DNA from: HGM04593 sp045647885
Lineage (GTDB): Bacteria > Bacteroidota > Bacteroidia > Bacteroidales > Bacteroidaceae
Direction of reading: 5' to 3'
Length of the DNA stretch: 64,000 bases
Assembly: GCA_045647885.1 (NCBI GenBank)
Contig: JAZRMX010000015.1
Span: forward strand, 20,227 to 84,226
Shown here: positions 7,829 through 15,592 of the stretch, one piece after another
Position numbering within the stretch: the first letter of the stretch is position 1
How the letters are laid out: each line of letters opens with the position of its first letter
Made by a program: the position numbers and the translations under genes
Notes under the pieces: generated by a model
Databases searched by the model: none
Told to the model about the DNA's origin: nothing
What the model saw: the letters and a program-made list of their open reading frames with translations, nothing else

Positions 7829-8866
7829 ATGAAACTTTACGAACTCCCATCGGCTTACACCCCTCTGCTTACACTCAAACAGACAGAGCTGGCAATTAAG
7901 CAGATAAAAGAGATATTTCAGATGAACCTGTCGGCAGCACTACGTTTGCGTCGCGTAACAGCCCCACTTTTTGTACTCCAGGGTACCGGCCTTAACGACG
8001 ACCTTAACGGCTACGAACACGCAGTAAGCTTCCCCATACAGGATATGGGCAATGCTGTAGCAGAGGTGGTACACTCGCTTGCAAAGTGGAAACGTGTAAC
8101 CCTTGCCGACTACAACATTGCACAAGGACACGGTATATACACCGATATGAACGCGATACGTGCACACGAAGAACTCGACAACCTGCACTCACTCTATGTG
8201 GACCAGTGGGACTGGGAAAGAGTAATCACTGCCGAAGAGCGCACAATCAGCTTCCTTAAAAAGATAGTAGAAGATATATACAATGCACTTCGCCACACAG
8301 AATTCACAATCAGTGAATACTATCCCCAGATAACACCCGACCTGCCCGAAAAGCTCACATTCATACACTCCGAGGAGTTGCGTCGCCTCTACCCCACCCT
8401 CACAGCCAAGGAACGCGAGGAGAAGATTACACGCGAGCACGGCGCAGTGTTCATCATTGGTATTGGAGGAAAGCTGGGCGATGGTGAGCCGCACGACAAC
8501 CGTGCACCCGACTACGACGACTACAGCACCCCCAACGAAGATGGCTTTGAAGGACTCAACGGCGACCTTATGATATGGTCACACGTACTTGACAAGGCGA
8601 TAGAGCTCTCATCTATGGGCATACGCGTTGACGAGAAAGCGCTCCTTCACCAGCTCAAGATTTCGGGTAAAGAGGAACGCAAGGAGCTCTATTTCCACCG
8701 CCGTATGTTGCAAGGCACACTCCCGTTGAGCATTGGTGGCGGTATCGGCCAGTCGCGTCTTTGTATGCTATTGCTAAAGAAAGCGCACATCGGTGAAATT
8801 CAGGCAAGTATCTGGCCCGAAGAGATGCGCCGTCAGTGCAACGAAATGAACATCCCTCTCATTTAA
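7829..8866 (+). CDS. asnA: Aspartate--ammonia ligase (asparagine synthetase A)
   Basis: AsnA makes asparagine from aspartate, ammonia and ATP in the cytosol. The 345-residue length and near-continuous family match are typical (SAALRLRRVTAPLFVLQGTG, the DQWDWERVI block, and GGGIGQSRLCMLLL near the C-terminus, which is the class II synthetase-like ATP site). It is related in fold to AspRS/AsnRS. The gene ung starts 12 bases downstream, so the two are probably co-transcribed from the promoter at 7740. Confidence 0.96.
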   Translation: MKLYELPSAYTPLLTLKQTELAIKQIKEIFQMNLSAALRLRRVTAPLFVLQGTGLNDDLNGYEHAVSFPIQDMGNAVAEVVHSLAKWKRVTLADYNIAQGHGIYTDMNAIRAHEELDNLHSLYVDQWDWERVITAEERTISFLKKIVEDIYNALRHTEFTISEYYPQITPDLPEKLTFIHSEELRRLYPTLTAKEREEKITREHGAVFIIGIGGKLGDGEPHDNRAPDYDDYSTPNEDGFEGLNGDLMIWSHVLDKAIELSSMGIRVDEKALLHQLKISGKEERKELYFHRRMLQGTLPLSIGGGIGQSRLCMLLLKKAHIGEIQASIWPEEMRRQCNEMNIPLI

Positions 8867-8878
8867 AGAAGAAAACAG

Positions 8879-9544
8879 ATGGATGTAAAGATAGAAAGGA
8901 GCTGGAAAGAGGTTCTTGCACCTGAATTTGGGAAAGAATACTTTGAAAAACTCACTGAGTTCGTAAAAGGCGAATACAGCGGTCCCACCCCCATATACCC
9001 ACCTGCAAAGCTCATTTTCAACGCTTTCGCCCACTGCCCTTTCAACGATGTAAAAGTTGTAATTTTAGGACAGGACCCATACCACGGGGCAGGTCAGGCC
9101 AACGGACTATGCTTCTCGGTAAACGACGGGATACCATTTCCACCATCCTTACTTAATATTTTCAAGGAGATTGAGGCCGACTGCGGCACACCCATACCGC
9201 AAAGCGGCGACCTAACCCGATGGAGCGACCAAGGAGTGCTGTTGTTGAATGCAACCCTCACTGTGAGAGCTGCAAGTGCAGGTTCCCACCAGAAACGTGG
9301 CTGGGAGGAATTTACCGACGCTGCCATACGTGAGCTTGCCACACGCCGTGAGAACATAGTTTTCATTCTCTGGGGCAGTTACGCACAAAAGAAAGGTGCA
9401 TTCATTGACCGCAACAAACACCTGGTATTGACATCACCACACCCATCACCCCTTTCGGCCTATCAAGGATTCTTTGGCAACCACCACTTCAGCAAGGCCA
9501 ACGAATATCTTGAACAGCACGGAAAGAGCAAAATCATATGGTAA
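8879..9544 (+). CDS. ung: Uracil-DNA glycosylase (family 1)
   Basis: This enzyme removes uracil from DNA to start base-excision repair. At 221 residues it has the family's usual size. The water-activating motif GQDPYHG (D66) and the leucine-loop motif HPSPLSAYQGFFG (H188) are intact, as is the uracil-binding LLLNATLTV strand. It sits 12 bases behind asnA, and a strong hairpin terminator follows. Confidence 0.96.
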   Translation: MDVKIERSWKEVLAPEFGKEYFEKLTEFVKGEYSGPTPIYPPAKLIFNAFAHCPFNDVKVVILGQDPYHGAGQANGLCFSVNDGIPFPPSLLNIFKEIEADCGTPIPQSGDLTRWSDQGVLLLNATLTVRAASAGSHQKRGWEEFTDAAIRELATRRENIVFILWGSYAQKKGAFIDRNKHLVLTSPHPSPLSAYQGFFGNHHFSKANEYLEQHGKSKIIW

Positions 9545-9579
9545 CAAAAAACGAGAGCCCCAAGGCTCTCGTTTTTTTA
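9545..9579. terminator. Bidirectional terminator
   Basis: AAAAAACGAGAGCC pairs with GGCTCTCGTTTTTT around a CCAA loop between the convergent ung and lptD genes. Confidence 0.88.
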
Positions 9580-9607
9580 TTCATTGCTATAAATATTCCG
9601 ACTGAAA

Positions 9608-12340
9608 TCAATACCACTCAAGTATACTGCCATTGTCGCGTTTTTCCCACTTCAAGGCATCGGCAAGCATCTGCGATGTTGCGCGGAAATTGAAGTTGAA
9701 CGAGGTATAAGGTTTCAGCACTATGCTGCACGACATTTCAAAACAGTGGAGGTCGCGAGATATATTCATTGTGGTGGTAGTAAGCTCCTTATTCTCGAAA
9801 TTATATCCCGAAGTGAAACCAATCTTCCAATTATCGGAAATTCCAATATTTCCCGAGAAGTTTACATTCTGTGTAAACTTGTAAGGGTAACGCATTGTTT
9901 TGATATTGATATCCTCGCTCCTGTCCTCGGTCATAACAATACCATAAGAAACCGAGAAGTTCCAGGGAATTTTAAACGGCATATAACCATCGTTGTCGAC
10001 ATCGGCATTCTTCGACTCGCCACGGGTGGAAGCCTTCAGCGATTTGCGCTCGTTCTTCTCTTCGCCCGATTCCTTCTCCACACCCTCTTCATCCTCGGTA
10101 CCAGGGAGTTCTTCTCCATAACCAAAGAGTCTCTTTATCTTTTTCAAAGTCTCGTTATTGAAGGTGTACGAAATATTCTGGCTCATACCCTGGAAACGAC
10201 CGAAACGACCATAGGACCACTCTGTTCTATCGCCGACAACAACCTGCCCCTTGTCATTGAATTCATAGGCATAGGTTGCAAATACAGCGTTAAGGCTGAA
10301 GGTATAGTTCTTGGTCAATCGAAGACGCAGACGGGTTGACAAGTTGCTCCAAGGGCGTGTCTTGGCGGCAAGGTTATACGAGATTGAGGCTCCAAGTTCA
10401 TCTATAAGACTTATCTTCTTCAAAGAATCGCTCTTCGTGCGCCATTTCATCTCAAGGTTGTTACTCACGCTGAAAGAGATGCTTCCGGTTTTTCCCTTAC
10501 CGGGAACGCCATAAAGACTACCCTCGTATGGTGAATACTCAACGGTTCTTATCTCGCCATTGTCATCCATATATGTATAGGAGTCGTAGTAACCATATCT
10601 GTCCGATGAGAAGTCGGGAGCATAGGTAAATGACACGCTGGGCTTGAAGACGTGGCGCACCATATGCACACGGCTGTTTTTAAGGAAGCCTGCAGGCTGG
10701 AAGAAACCATACAGCGTTGTATTCGCCGACACCGACATATTGTAATTATACACACGGTTGAAACCTGTTACAGTGTCGCGCACAACCTTGTGCTCAAGTT
10801 CATTCCACGACTGGTTTACCTTATTAAGATACCAGCGCTCTGTATAGTTTATACTTGGTGTGACATTAATTACCTTGAGGAACTGGAATGTCGCGCTTAT
10901 GGGTATATTATGCTTCATACCATTGCGCCACTCCTTTGCCATATTCTTTTCAAACAATTCATCCTCTTTCGATGTAACGCCATTACTCATCTGGCCGGTG
11001 TACGAAACAGAAATCTTTTCATACCACTGCTCGTCACCCATACGTTTTTTCTTACGGAACGGATATTTCTTCGACAGCGAAACGTTGAGACTCGGGAATG
11101 TGAGGGTTAAAATGGAGTCCTGCACATTCTGCGAGATATTCATTGTAGATGAAATTGTAAGACCTATATTGGGGAATGTCTTTGAATAGCTGACACTCGA
11201 AGTTCTCACTGTCTGCGAATTGAGAACCGGGTTGTATATACTTGTGAGGTTTGAACGCTCGTAGTTCGATGTCGCATAGTTCACACTCGCCGAGAAATTG
11301 CTATTGGGGTGAGCCTTTGCATCCTGACGGTGGCTCCACACCAAACGGAAGTTCTTGCCAACGCCATAGTCGGGCAATCCCTTTTCGCCCTCCTTGGTAA
11401 CAAGGTAGTTGAACGAAACATTGCCCGAGTAACGATATCTCTTGGCATAGGTGGATGACGCGCCAAGTCCCCAAGAGCCTTTTGTAAATATTTCACCGGT
11501 CAATTTAAGGTCGAGGCGGTCGCTTATGGCAAAATAGTATCCTCCGTCACGCAAATAGAAACCACGCTCCGAGTCATCTCCATAAGAGGGCATTATAAAA
11601 CCAGAAGAATAACTGCTGGTAAAGGGGAAGAAACCAAAGGGTATTGCCAAAGGCAGAGGCACATCTTCAACCACCAGATAAGCAGGACCGAAAACAACAT
11701 CCTTCTTGGGGCGCACTTTCGCCCTTGTCAGTGCAATATAGAAGTGGGGATGTTCGGCATCACAAGTTGTATATGCGCCACGACGGGCATAGAAGGCACC
11801 GGTGGAATCCTTTTTGGCACGCTCACCGGTCATAAAGCCGTCGCCCTGTGTAGTAAACACATTATTGACGATACCGCGCTTGCTTTTGAAGTTATAGCTT
11901 ATCTTGTCGGATTCATAAGGTGTTTCACCATCCTTGAAAACCGGCTGCCCGATTGCAACTCCTGTGGAATCGACAACACCCATTGCTGTAACAACGCTGC
12001 TGTCCATATTCATCGTAATGATTTCCGCATCGAGTTGTATGTTCTGGTACTTCACCTTGCTATCGCCATACAGGTATGCATTTCCGGTGCTCGACCACAC
12101 CATAGAATCGGATGATTCATAAAAGACGGGATCCTCCACGGAATCCTTTTTTTTCTTTTGGGGAACAGAATCGACACCCTGCGATGCAATAGAGTCTTTT
12201 GCAAGAGTATCAGCAAGGAGAGAATCCGACAAAGAGATATAAGCAGGCTGAAAAGGAGCCGAATATGCATTGCCACACAAAGGCATTGCCAAAAAGGCAA
12301 AAACCGCAATGATAAATGCAAGTATTGTATCTCTATTCAT
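9608..12340 (-). CDS. lptD: LptD-like LPS-assembly outer-membrane protein
   Basis: A large outer-membrane beta-barrel of about 910 residues that should insert lipopolysaccharide into the outer leaflet. The ATG at 12340 starts a clear signal peptide (MNRDTILAFIIAVFAFLAMP); the longer frame upstream overlaps its promoter. An N-terminal OstA/LptA-like beta-jellyroll region (about 60-190, with GNAYLYGDSKVKYQNIQLDA) precedes the LptD barrel, including PFGFFPFTSSYSSGFIMPSYG, a hallmark stretch of the Bacteroidota form. A charged Glu/Lys-rich loop lies near residues 740-780. Enterobacterial-type cysteine pairs are not evident. Its partner LptE is not next to it. Confidence 0.87.
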   Translation of the reverse strand: MNRDTILAFIIAVFAFLAMPLCGNAYSAPFQPAYISLSDSLLADTLAKDSIASQGVDSVPQKKKKDSVEDPVFYESSDSMVWSSTGNAYLYGDSKVKYQNIQLDAEIITMNMDSSVVTAMGVVDSTGVAIGQPVFKDGETPYESDKISYNFKSKRGIVNNVFTTQGDGFMTGERAKKDSTGAFYARRGAYTTCDAEHPHFYIALTRAKVRPKKDVVFGPAYLVVEDVPLPLAIPFGFFPFTSSYSSGFIMPSYGDDSERGFYLRDGGYYFAISDRLDLKLTGEIFTKGSWGLGASSTYAKRYRYSGNVSFNYLVTKEGEKGLPDYGVGKNFRLVWSHRQDAKAHPNSNFSASVNYATSNYERSNLTSIYNPVLNSQTVRTSSVSYSKTFPNIGLTISSTMNISQNVQDSILTLTFPSLNVSLSKKYPFRKKKRMGDEQWYEKISVSYTGQMSNGVTSKEDELFEKNMAKEWRNGMKHNIPISATFQFLKVINVTPSINYTERWYLNKVNQSWNELEHKVVRDTVTGFNRVYNYNMSVSANTTLYGFFQPAGFLKNSRVHMVRHVFKPSVSFTYAPDFSSDRYGYYDSYTYMDDNGEIRTVEYSPYEGSLYGVPGKGKTGSISFSVSNNLEMKWRTKSDSLKKISLIDELGASISYNLAAKTRPWSNLSTRLRLRLTKNYTFSLNAVFATYAYEFNDKGQVVVGDRTEWSYGRFGRFQGMSQNISYTFNNETLKKIKRLFGYGEELPGTEDEEGVEKESGEEKNERKSLKASTRGESKNADVDNDGYMPFKIPWNFSVSYGIVMTEDRSEDINIKTMRYPYKFTQNVNFSGNIGISDNWKIGFTSGYNFENKELTTTTMNISRDLHCFEMSCSIVLKPYTSFNFNFRATSQMLADALKWEKRDNGSILEWY

Positions 12341-12365
12341 CGGCCAATTCACTCTATACAGGAGA

Positions 12366-12373
12366 CAAAAATA
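12366..12373 (-). promoter_or_regulatory. -7 box of lptD (TATTTTTG)
   Basis: On the minus strand TATTTTTG matches TAnnTTTG and lies 25 bases before the ATG at 12340. This supports the shorter start. Confidence 0.5.
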
Positions 12374-12452
12374 CAAAATAAAAGGGATGATACACTAATT
12401 TTATTATAAAAAAACACCCTCTTTGCAAAAAATAGTTTCTTTTTTCGCTGTG

Positions 12453-12989
12453 TTACATGAACATTTCGGCCCAAACATCTATTTTTTTTACCGATTCATC
12501 GGATATTTTACGCATACTCTCCCTCACTTGGTCAAGAGTGCGTGCTGTTTCAAGATACTTTGTTTTGGAATAGAATTTGTCGGCAAAACATATGAGTTGC
12601 TCTTCTATAGTAACGGGGGTAAAGTCGCGCAACGGCAAGGGCCATCCCTCACGTTCTATTATCTCTTTTGTAATACCGGTACCTGTGTGCCTTTCGCATA
12701 CCGAGGCGTGACGCGGCAGGCCAATGGAACGCAACAATTCTGCCCCCAGATAACCGTGGCATATGTATGGTTTATCGCCGTTGCAGTATATGCGGGGCGC
12801 ATCACAAAGGAATATTCCCAAATCGTGCAACATAGCAGCCTCCTCTATGAAGTTCACATCCATACCAAGTTCGGGGTGGCGTGCAGCCAGTTCCAATGAC
12901 AAACCGGCAACCTTACGGGCGTGTACCATGAAGATATGCTTGAGTTCATTCTCGCAAGGATAAAACTTGTCAATAATCTCTTCTACCAT
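12453..12989 (-). CDS. HD-domain phosphohydrolase (HDIG-like)
   Basis: A cytosolic protein of 178 residues with an HD metal-dependent phosphohydrolase domain. Visible metal ligands are the His in HARKVAGLSLELA, the HD pair in AAMLHDLGIFL, and the later histidines in CHGYLGAELL and CERHTGTG. The track of conserved residues runs over most of the protein. The substrate is unknown; relatives act on nucleotides or related phosphate esters. An earlier in-frame codon at 13010 lies inside the -7 box, so the ATG at 12989 is the start. It has no operon partners. Confidence 0.78.
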   Translation of the reverse strand: MVEEIIDKFYPCENELKHIFMVHARKVAGLSLELAARHPELGMDVNFIEEAAMLHDLGIFLCDAPRIYCNGDKPYICHGYLGAELLRSIGLPRHASVCERHTGTGITKEIIEREGWPLPLRDFTPVTIEEQLICFADKFYSKTKYLETARTLDQVRESMRKISDESVKKIDVWAEMFM

Positions 12990-13007
12990 ATAAAATGCAT
13001 CTTTGCG

Positions 13008-13015
13008 CAAATGTA
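13008..13015 (-). promoter_or_regulatory. -7 box of the HD-domain gene (TACATTTG)
   Basis: TACATTTG on the minus strand fits TAnnTTTG, is followed by CGC, and ends 18 bases upstream of the ATG at 12989. Confidence 0.45.
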
Positions 13016-13119
13016 GAAAAAAGAAATGAAAAGCTTGTCATTTCAATTCATTTACTGCAAGCAAAGTATATAATTACGTAAATTTAAACAAATTCATTAG
13101 AGTATTATTATAAAATTAC

Positions 13120-13127
13120 TATATTTG
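13120..13127 (+). promoter_or_regulatory. -7 box of the VTC-DUF4956 cluster (TATATTTG)
   Basis: TATATTTG followed by CC matches the consensus. It overlaps the in-frame TTG at 13125, which therefore cannot be the VTC protein's start. It is the only promoter-like site seen ahead of the four-gene cluster. Confidence 0.5.
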
Positions 13128-13175
13128 CCCCGACATCCCGGTATATTACTGGTATCAACCACAAAAAAACGAACC

Positions 13176-13949
13176 TTGATTCACCGCATCAAACAAAAAG
13201 CACAGCAACTGCCACCGATAACCCTTGAAGAGATGTCGGGCATAAAGTTGATGAACCGCACCGATACGAAATTCGTAGCTACGCTCGAACAGTTGGATGC
13301 GTTCCTGCTTGCCGTGCAGGGCAAATATTTCATACAGGAGAAAAATGGTATGCGGCTTGCCGATTATCACACCATCTACCTCGACACTGCCGACTACAAA
13401 ATGTATCGTATGCACCACTGCGGCAAGCAGGTAAGGGAAAAGATAAGAGTGCGTACCTATATGGACAACAACGACACCTTTCTTGAGGTCAAGAACAAGA
13501 ACAACCACGGGCGCACAAAGAAAAAACGCATAATGGTGGAAAGCATTGACAGCCTCCACGCCGAAAGCGGGAAAGTAACTCCATTCCTTGCCGAATACGC
13601 CTGGTACACATTGGAAGAGATATCCCCGGTAATAGAAAACTGGTTCAACAGAATTACCCTTGTAAACATAGAAAAGACCGAGCGCCTGACAATAGACTTC
13701 AACCTGCACTTCCACCACCTGAAGAGCGATGGGCGCGAAAGGCTGAACAATGTGGCAATAATAGAACTGAAACGCGACGGCAACGTACCATCACCGGCGC
13801 TTGAGATTATACGGAATTTAAGAGTCAGACGCTCCGGATTCAGCAAATACTGCATTGGAAGCGCACTTACCAACAAAGAGTTAAAACGCAACAACTTCAA
13901 ACAGAGGTTGACAATGATAGAGAAATTGGAAAAAACACAAAAAATATGA
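13176..13949 (+). CDS. VTC-domain protein (polyphosphate polymerase family)
   Basis: Matches the VTC domain, the tunnel fold that in yeast Vtc4 makes inorganic polyphosphate from ATP. Visible tunnel-type basic and acidic strands include NRTDTKFVATLEQLDAFL, YHTIYLDTADYKMY, VREKIRVRTYM, FLEVKNKNNHGRTKKKRI and VAIIELKRDG. These alternate Lys/Arg and Glu in the CYTH/VTC manner. No ATG precedes the conserved part. The TTG at 13176 is my choice because the earlier TTG lies in the -7 box; a start at an internal ATG near 13233 is possible. The DUF4956 gene overlaps its stop by four bases (ATGA), a sign of translational coupling. Real polyphosphate synthesis in bacterial VTC proteins of this context is unproven. 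Confidence 0.82.
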   Translation: MIHRIKQKAQQLPPITLEEMSGIKLMNRTDTKFVATLEQLDAFLLAVQGKYFIQEKNGMRLADYHTIYLDTADYKMYRMHHCGKQVREKIRVRTYMDNNDTFLEVKNKNNHGRTKKKRIMVESIDSLHAESGKVTPFLAEYAWYTLEEISPVIENWFNRITLVNIEKTERLTIDFNLHFHHLKSDGRERLNNVAIIELKRDGNVPSPALEIIRNLRVRRSGFSKYCIGSALTNKELKRNNFKQRLTMIEKLEKTQKI

Positions 13950-14716
13950 TGGATTTATTTTTATCGATTCTTGCAGGCGGCGCGCAGACCGTGAACGCCA
14001 TTGCAGCCCTGGGAGAGGATTTCATAACAGGGGCAGCCACTGATATACAGTTTGCAGGCGGCGCATTTTGGGATTTTGCCGGTATGAGCAACCTTATAAT
14101 AGGCTTCCTCATTAACCTGCTGTTTGTGGGTATTGTCGTGCGTGGGTTCTACTACCCCAAATGCAAGAAAGGGGAATACTTTTTCACATTCCTGCTCATT
14201 GCAATAAGCATATTCCTGCTCATATACCTGCTAGGCGGTGTAAAACTCAAGACCGGCTTTGCTCTTGGTCTTTTTGCGATATTCAGCATCATTCGTTACC
14301 GCACGGAACAGGTGTCCATACGCGATATGACTTATCTCTTCATAATCATTGCAATGAGCGCCATCAACGGATTGGTAATAGAGGAGTTGTCATACTCAGA
14401 AATGATTCTTGCCAACATTCTTTTCATAGTTTCAATATGGGTATGCGAAAGCAATCTTGTAATACGCCACCTTTCCTATAAGGTTATAAAATATGACAAC
14501 ATAAACCTCATCACCCCCGACAAGGAGCCCGAGCTTATTGAAGACCTCAAGAAACGTACCGGCCTGGATATTGTAAAGGTGGAGGTTGGCGGCATAGATT
14601 TCCTAAAGGATGCAGCCATCATTAAAATGTACTACCGCCCAGCCAACGGGAACACAACTAATTCTGTAGACACAACCATTAAAGCACCCAGCGATGAATT
14701 CAAGATTAAACATTAA
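13946..14716 (+). CDS. DUF4956 membrane protein
   Basis: A 256-residue protein with about four or five transmembrane helices between residues 30 and 175 (for example LIIGFLINLLFVGIVVRGFY and FFTFLLIAISIFLLIYLLGG). The conserved loop FAIFSIIRYRTEQVSIRDMTY follows and marks DUF4956. A C-terminal cytosolic domain of about 75 residues (PELIEDLKKRTGLDIVKVEV) completes it. DUF4956 proteins are usually encoded beside VTC-domain proteins, as here with a four-base overlap. A membrane partner or transporter for the VTC product is a reasonable inference, but no function is established. The downstream DUF2490 gene overlaps its end by 23 bases. Confidence 0.85.
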   Translation: MMDLFLSILAGGAQTVNAIAALGEDFITGAATDIQFAGGAFWDFAGMSNLIIGFLINLLFVGIVVRGFYYPKCKKGEYFFTFLLIAISIFLLIYLLGGVKLKTGFALGLFAIFSIIRYRTEQVSIRDMTYLFIIIAMSAINGLVIEELSYSEMILANILFIVSIWVCESNLVIRHLSYKVIKYDNINLITPDKEPELIEDLKKRTGLDIVKVEVGGIDFLKDAAIIKMYYRPANGNTTNSVDTTIKAPSDEFKIKH

Positions 14717-15578
14717 AAAAGCTTTCGCGTTATTCGCGGCATTGTTCCTTATACTGTCGTCAAACACTGTCAAAGCCGGCGACGAGGACAACCACGGTTT
14801 GTGGACATCTTTCGAGATGACAAAAAAAGTAAACAAGAAGTTCAAAGTGGGAGCCGAATTCGAGTTCCGCACAACAGACTATATGAAGGAGGTTGAGCGC
14901 TATTCAATAGGTTTCAACTGCCAGTACAAGATAAACAGCTGGTTGAAGGCATCGGCCGGTAACATCTTCATAATGGGCTACAACCCCGGAAAGTACAAGG
15001 AGCACTTTGATTCCGACAACAACGAACTCGACGGCTACAACTACGACCATTCTTATTGGGAGAAACGTAACCGTGTATTTGTTGCTCTTTCAGGCGAAAT
15101 CAAGATAGGACGCGTTCAGATTTCGTTGCGCGAGCGCCTGCAGTACACACGCACACACGCCGAAATTATAGACGAGGACAAGTACCGTTTCGAGAAGGAA
15201 GAGAAAATTCTTTTCGATGAATATGGCGTTCCACTTTTCGACGAGAACTGGAATACCATCACCGAAACAACAATAAACTGGCTCGACAAGATTACCGAGG
15301 ACGAAACCAAAAAGCACAAGAACAATATGGTTCTCCGCTCTCGTCTCACAGCAAAATGGGATATAAAAAACTGCAAAATAAACCCATTTGTTTCGGCAGA
15401 ACTATACACACGCCTCGACCAATGGAGAGGTTTCGACAAGCTACGCTCACGCATAGGAGCATCCTACAGCATCAACAAGGACAATGCCATTGAGATTTAT
15501 TATCTTTTTGAGAAAGCAGGGCAAAAGGGCAACGCCGACACCCACGCAATTGGCATTGGTTACTCACTTGACCTTTAA
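14694..15578 (+). CDS. DUF2490 outer-membrane beta-barrel protein
   Basis: A 294-residue exported protein with a signal peptide (IKKAFALFAALFLILSSNTVKA, cut near residue 28). Amphipathic strands of alternating polarity are typical of a small barrel (KFKVGAEFEFRTTDY, RVQISLRERLQYTRTH, MVLRSRLTAKWDI). The last strand ends in a membrane-like GIGYSLDL, fitting DUF2490. Its start lies inside the DUF4956 gene, so it is part of the same transcript. It could give the cluster an outer-membrane component. An insertion around residues 150-205 is rich in Asp, Glu and Lys and probably forms a long surface loop. Confidence 0.8.
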   Translation: MNSRLNIKKAFALFAALFLILSSNTVKAGDEDNHGLWTSFEMTKKVNKKFKVGAEFEFRTTDYMKEVERYSIGFNCQYKINSWLKASAGNIFIMGYNPGKYKEHFDSDNNELDGYNYDHSYWEKRNRVFVALSGEIKIGRVQISLRERLQYTRTHAEIIDEDKYRFEKEEKILFDEYGVPLFDENWNTITETTINWLDKITEDETKKHKNNMVLRSRLTAKWDIKNCKINPFVSAELYTRLDQWRGFDKLRSRIGASYSINKDNAIEIYYLFEKAGQKGNADTHAIGIGYSLDL

Positions 15579-15592
15579 TAGCCAAAACAATT

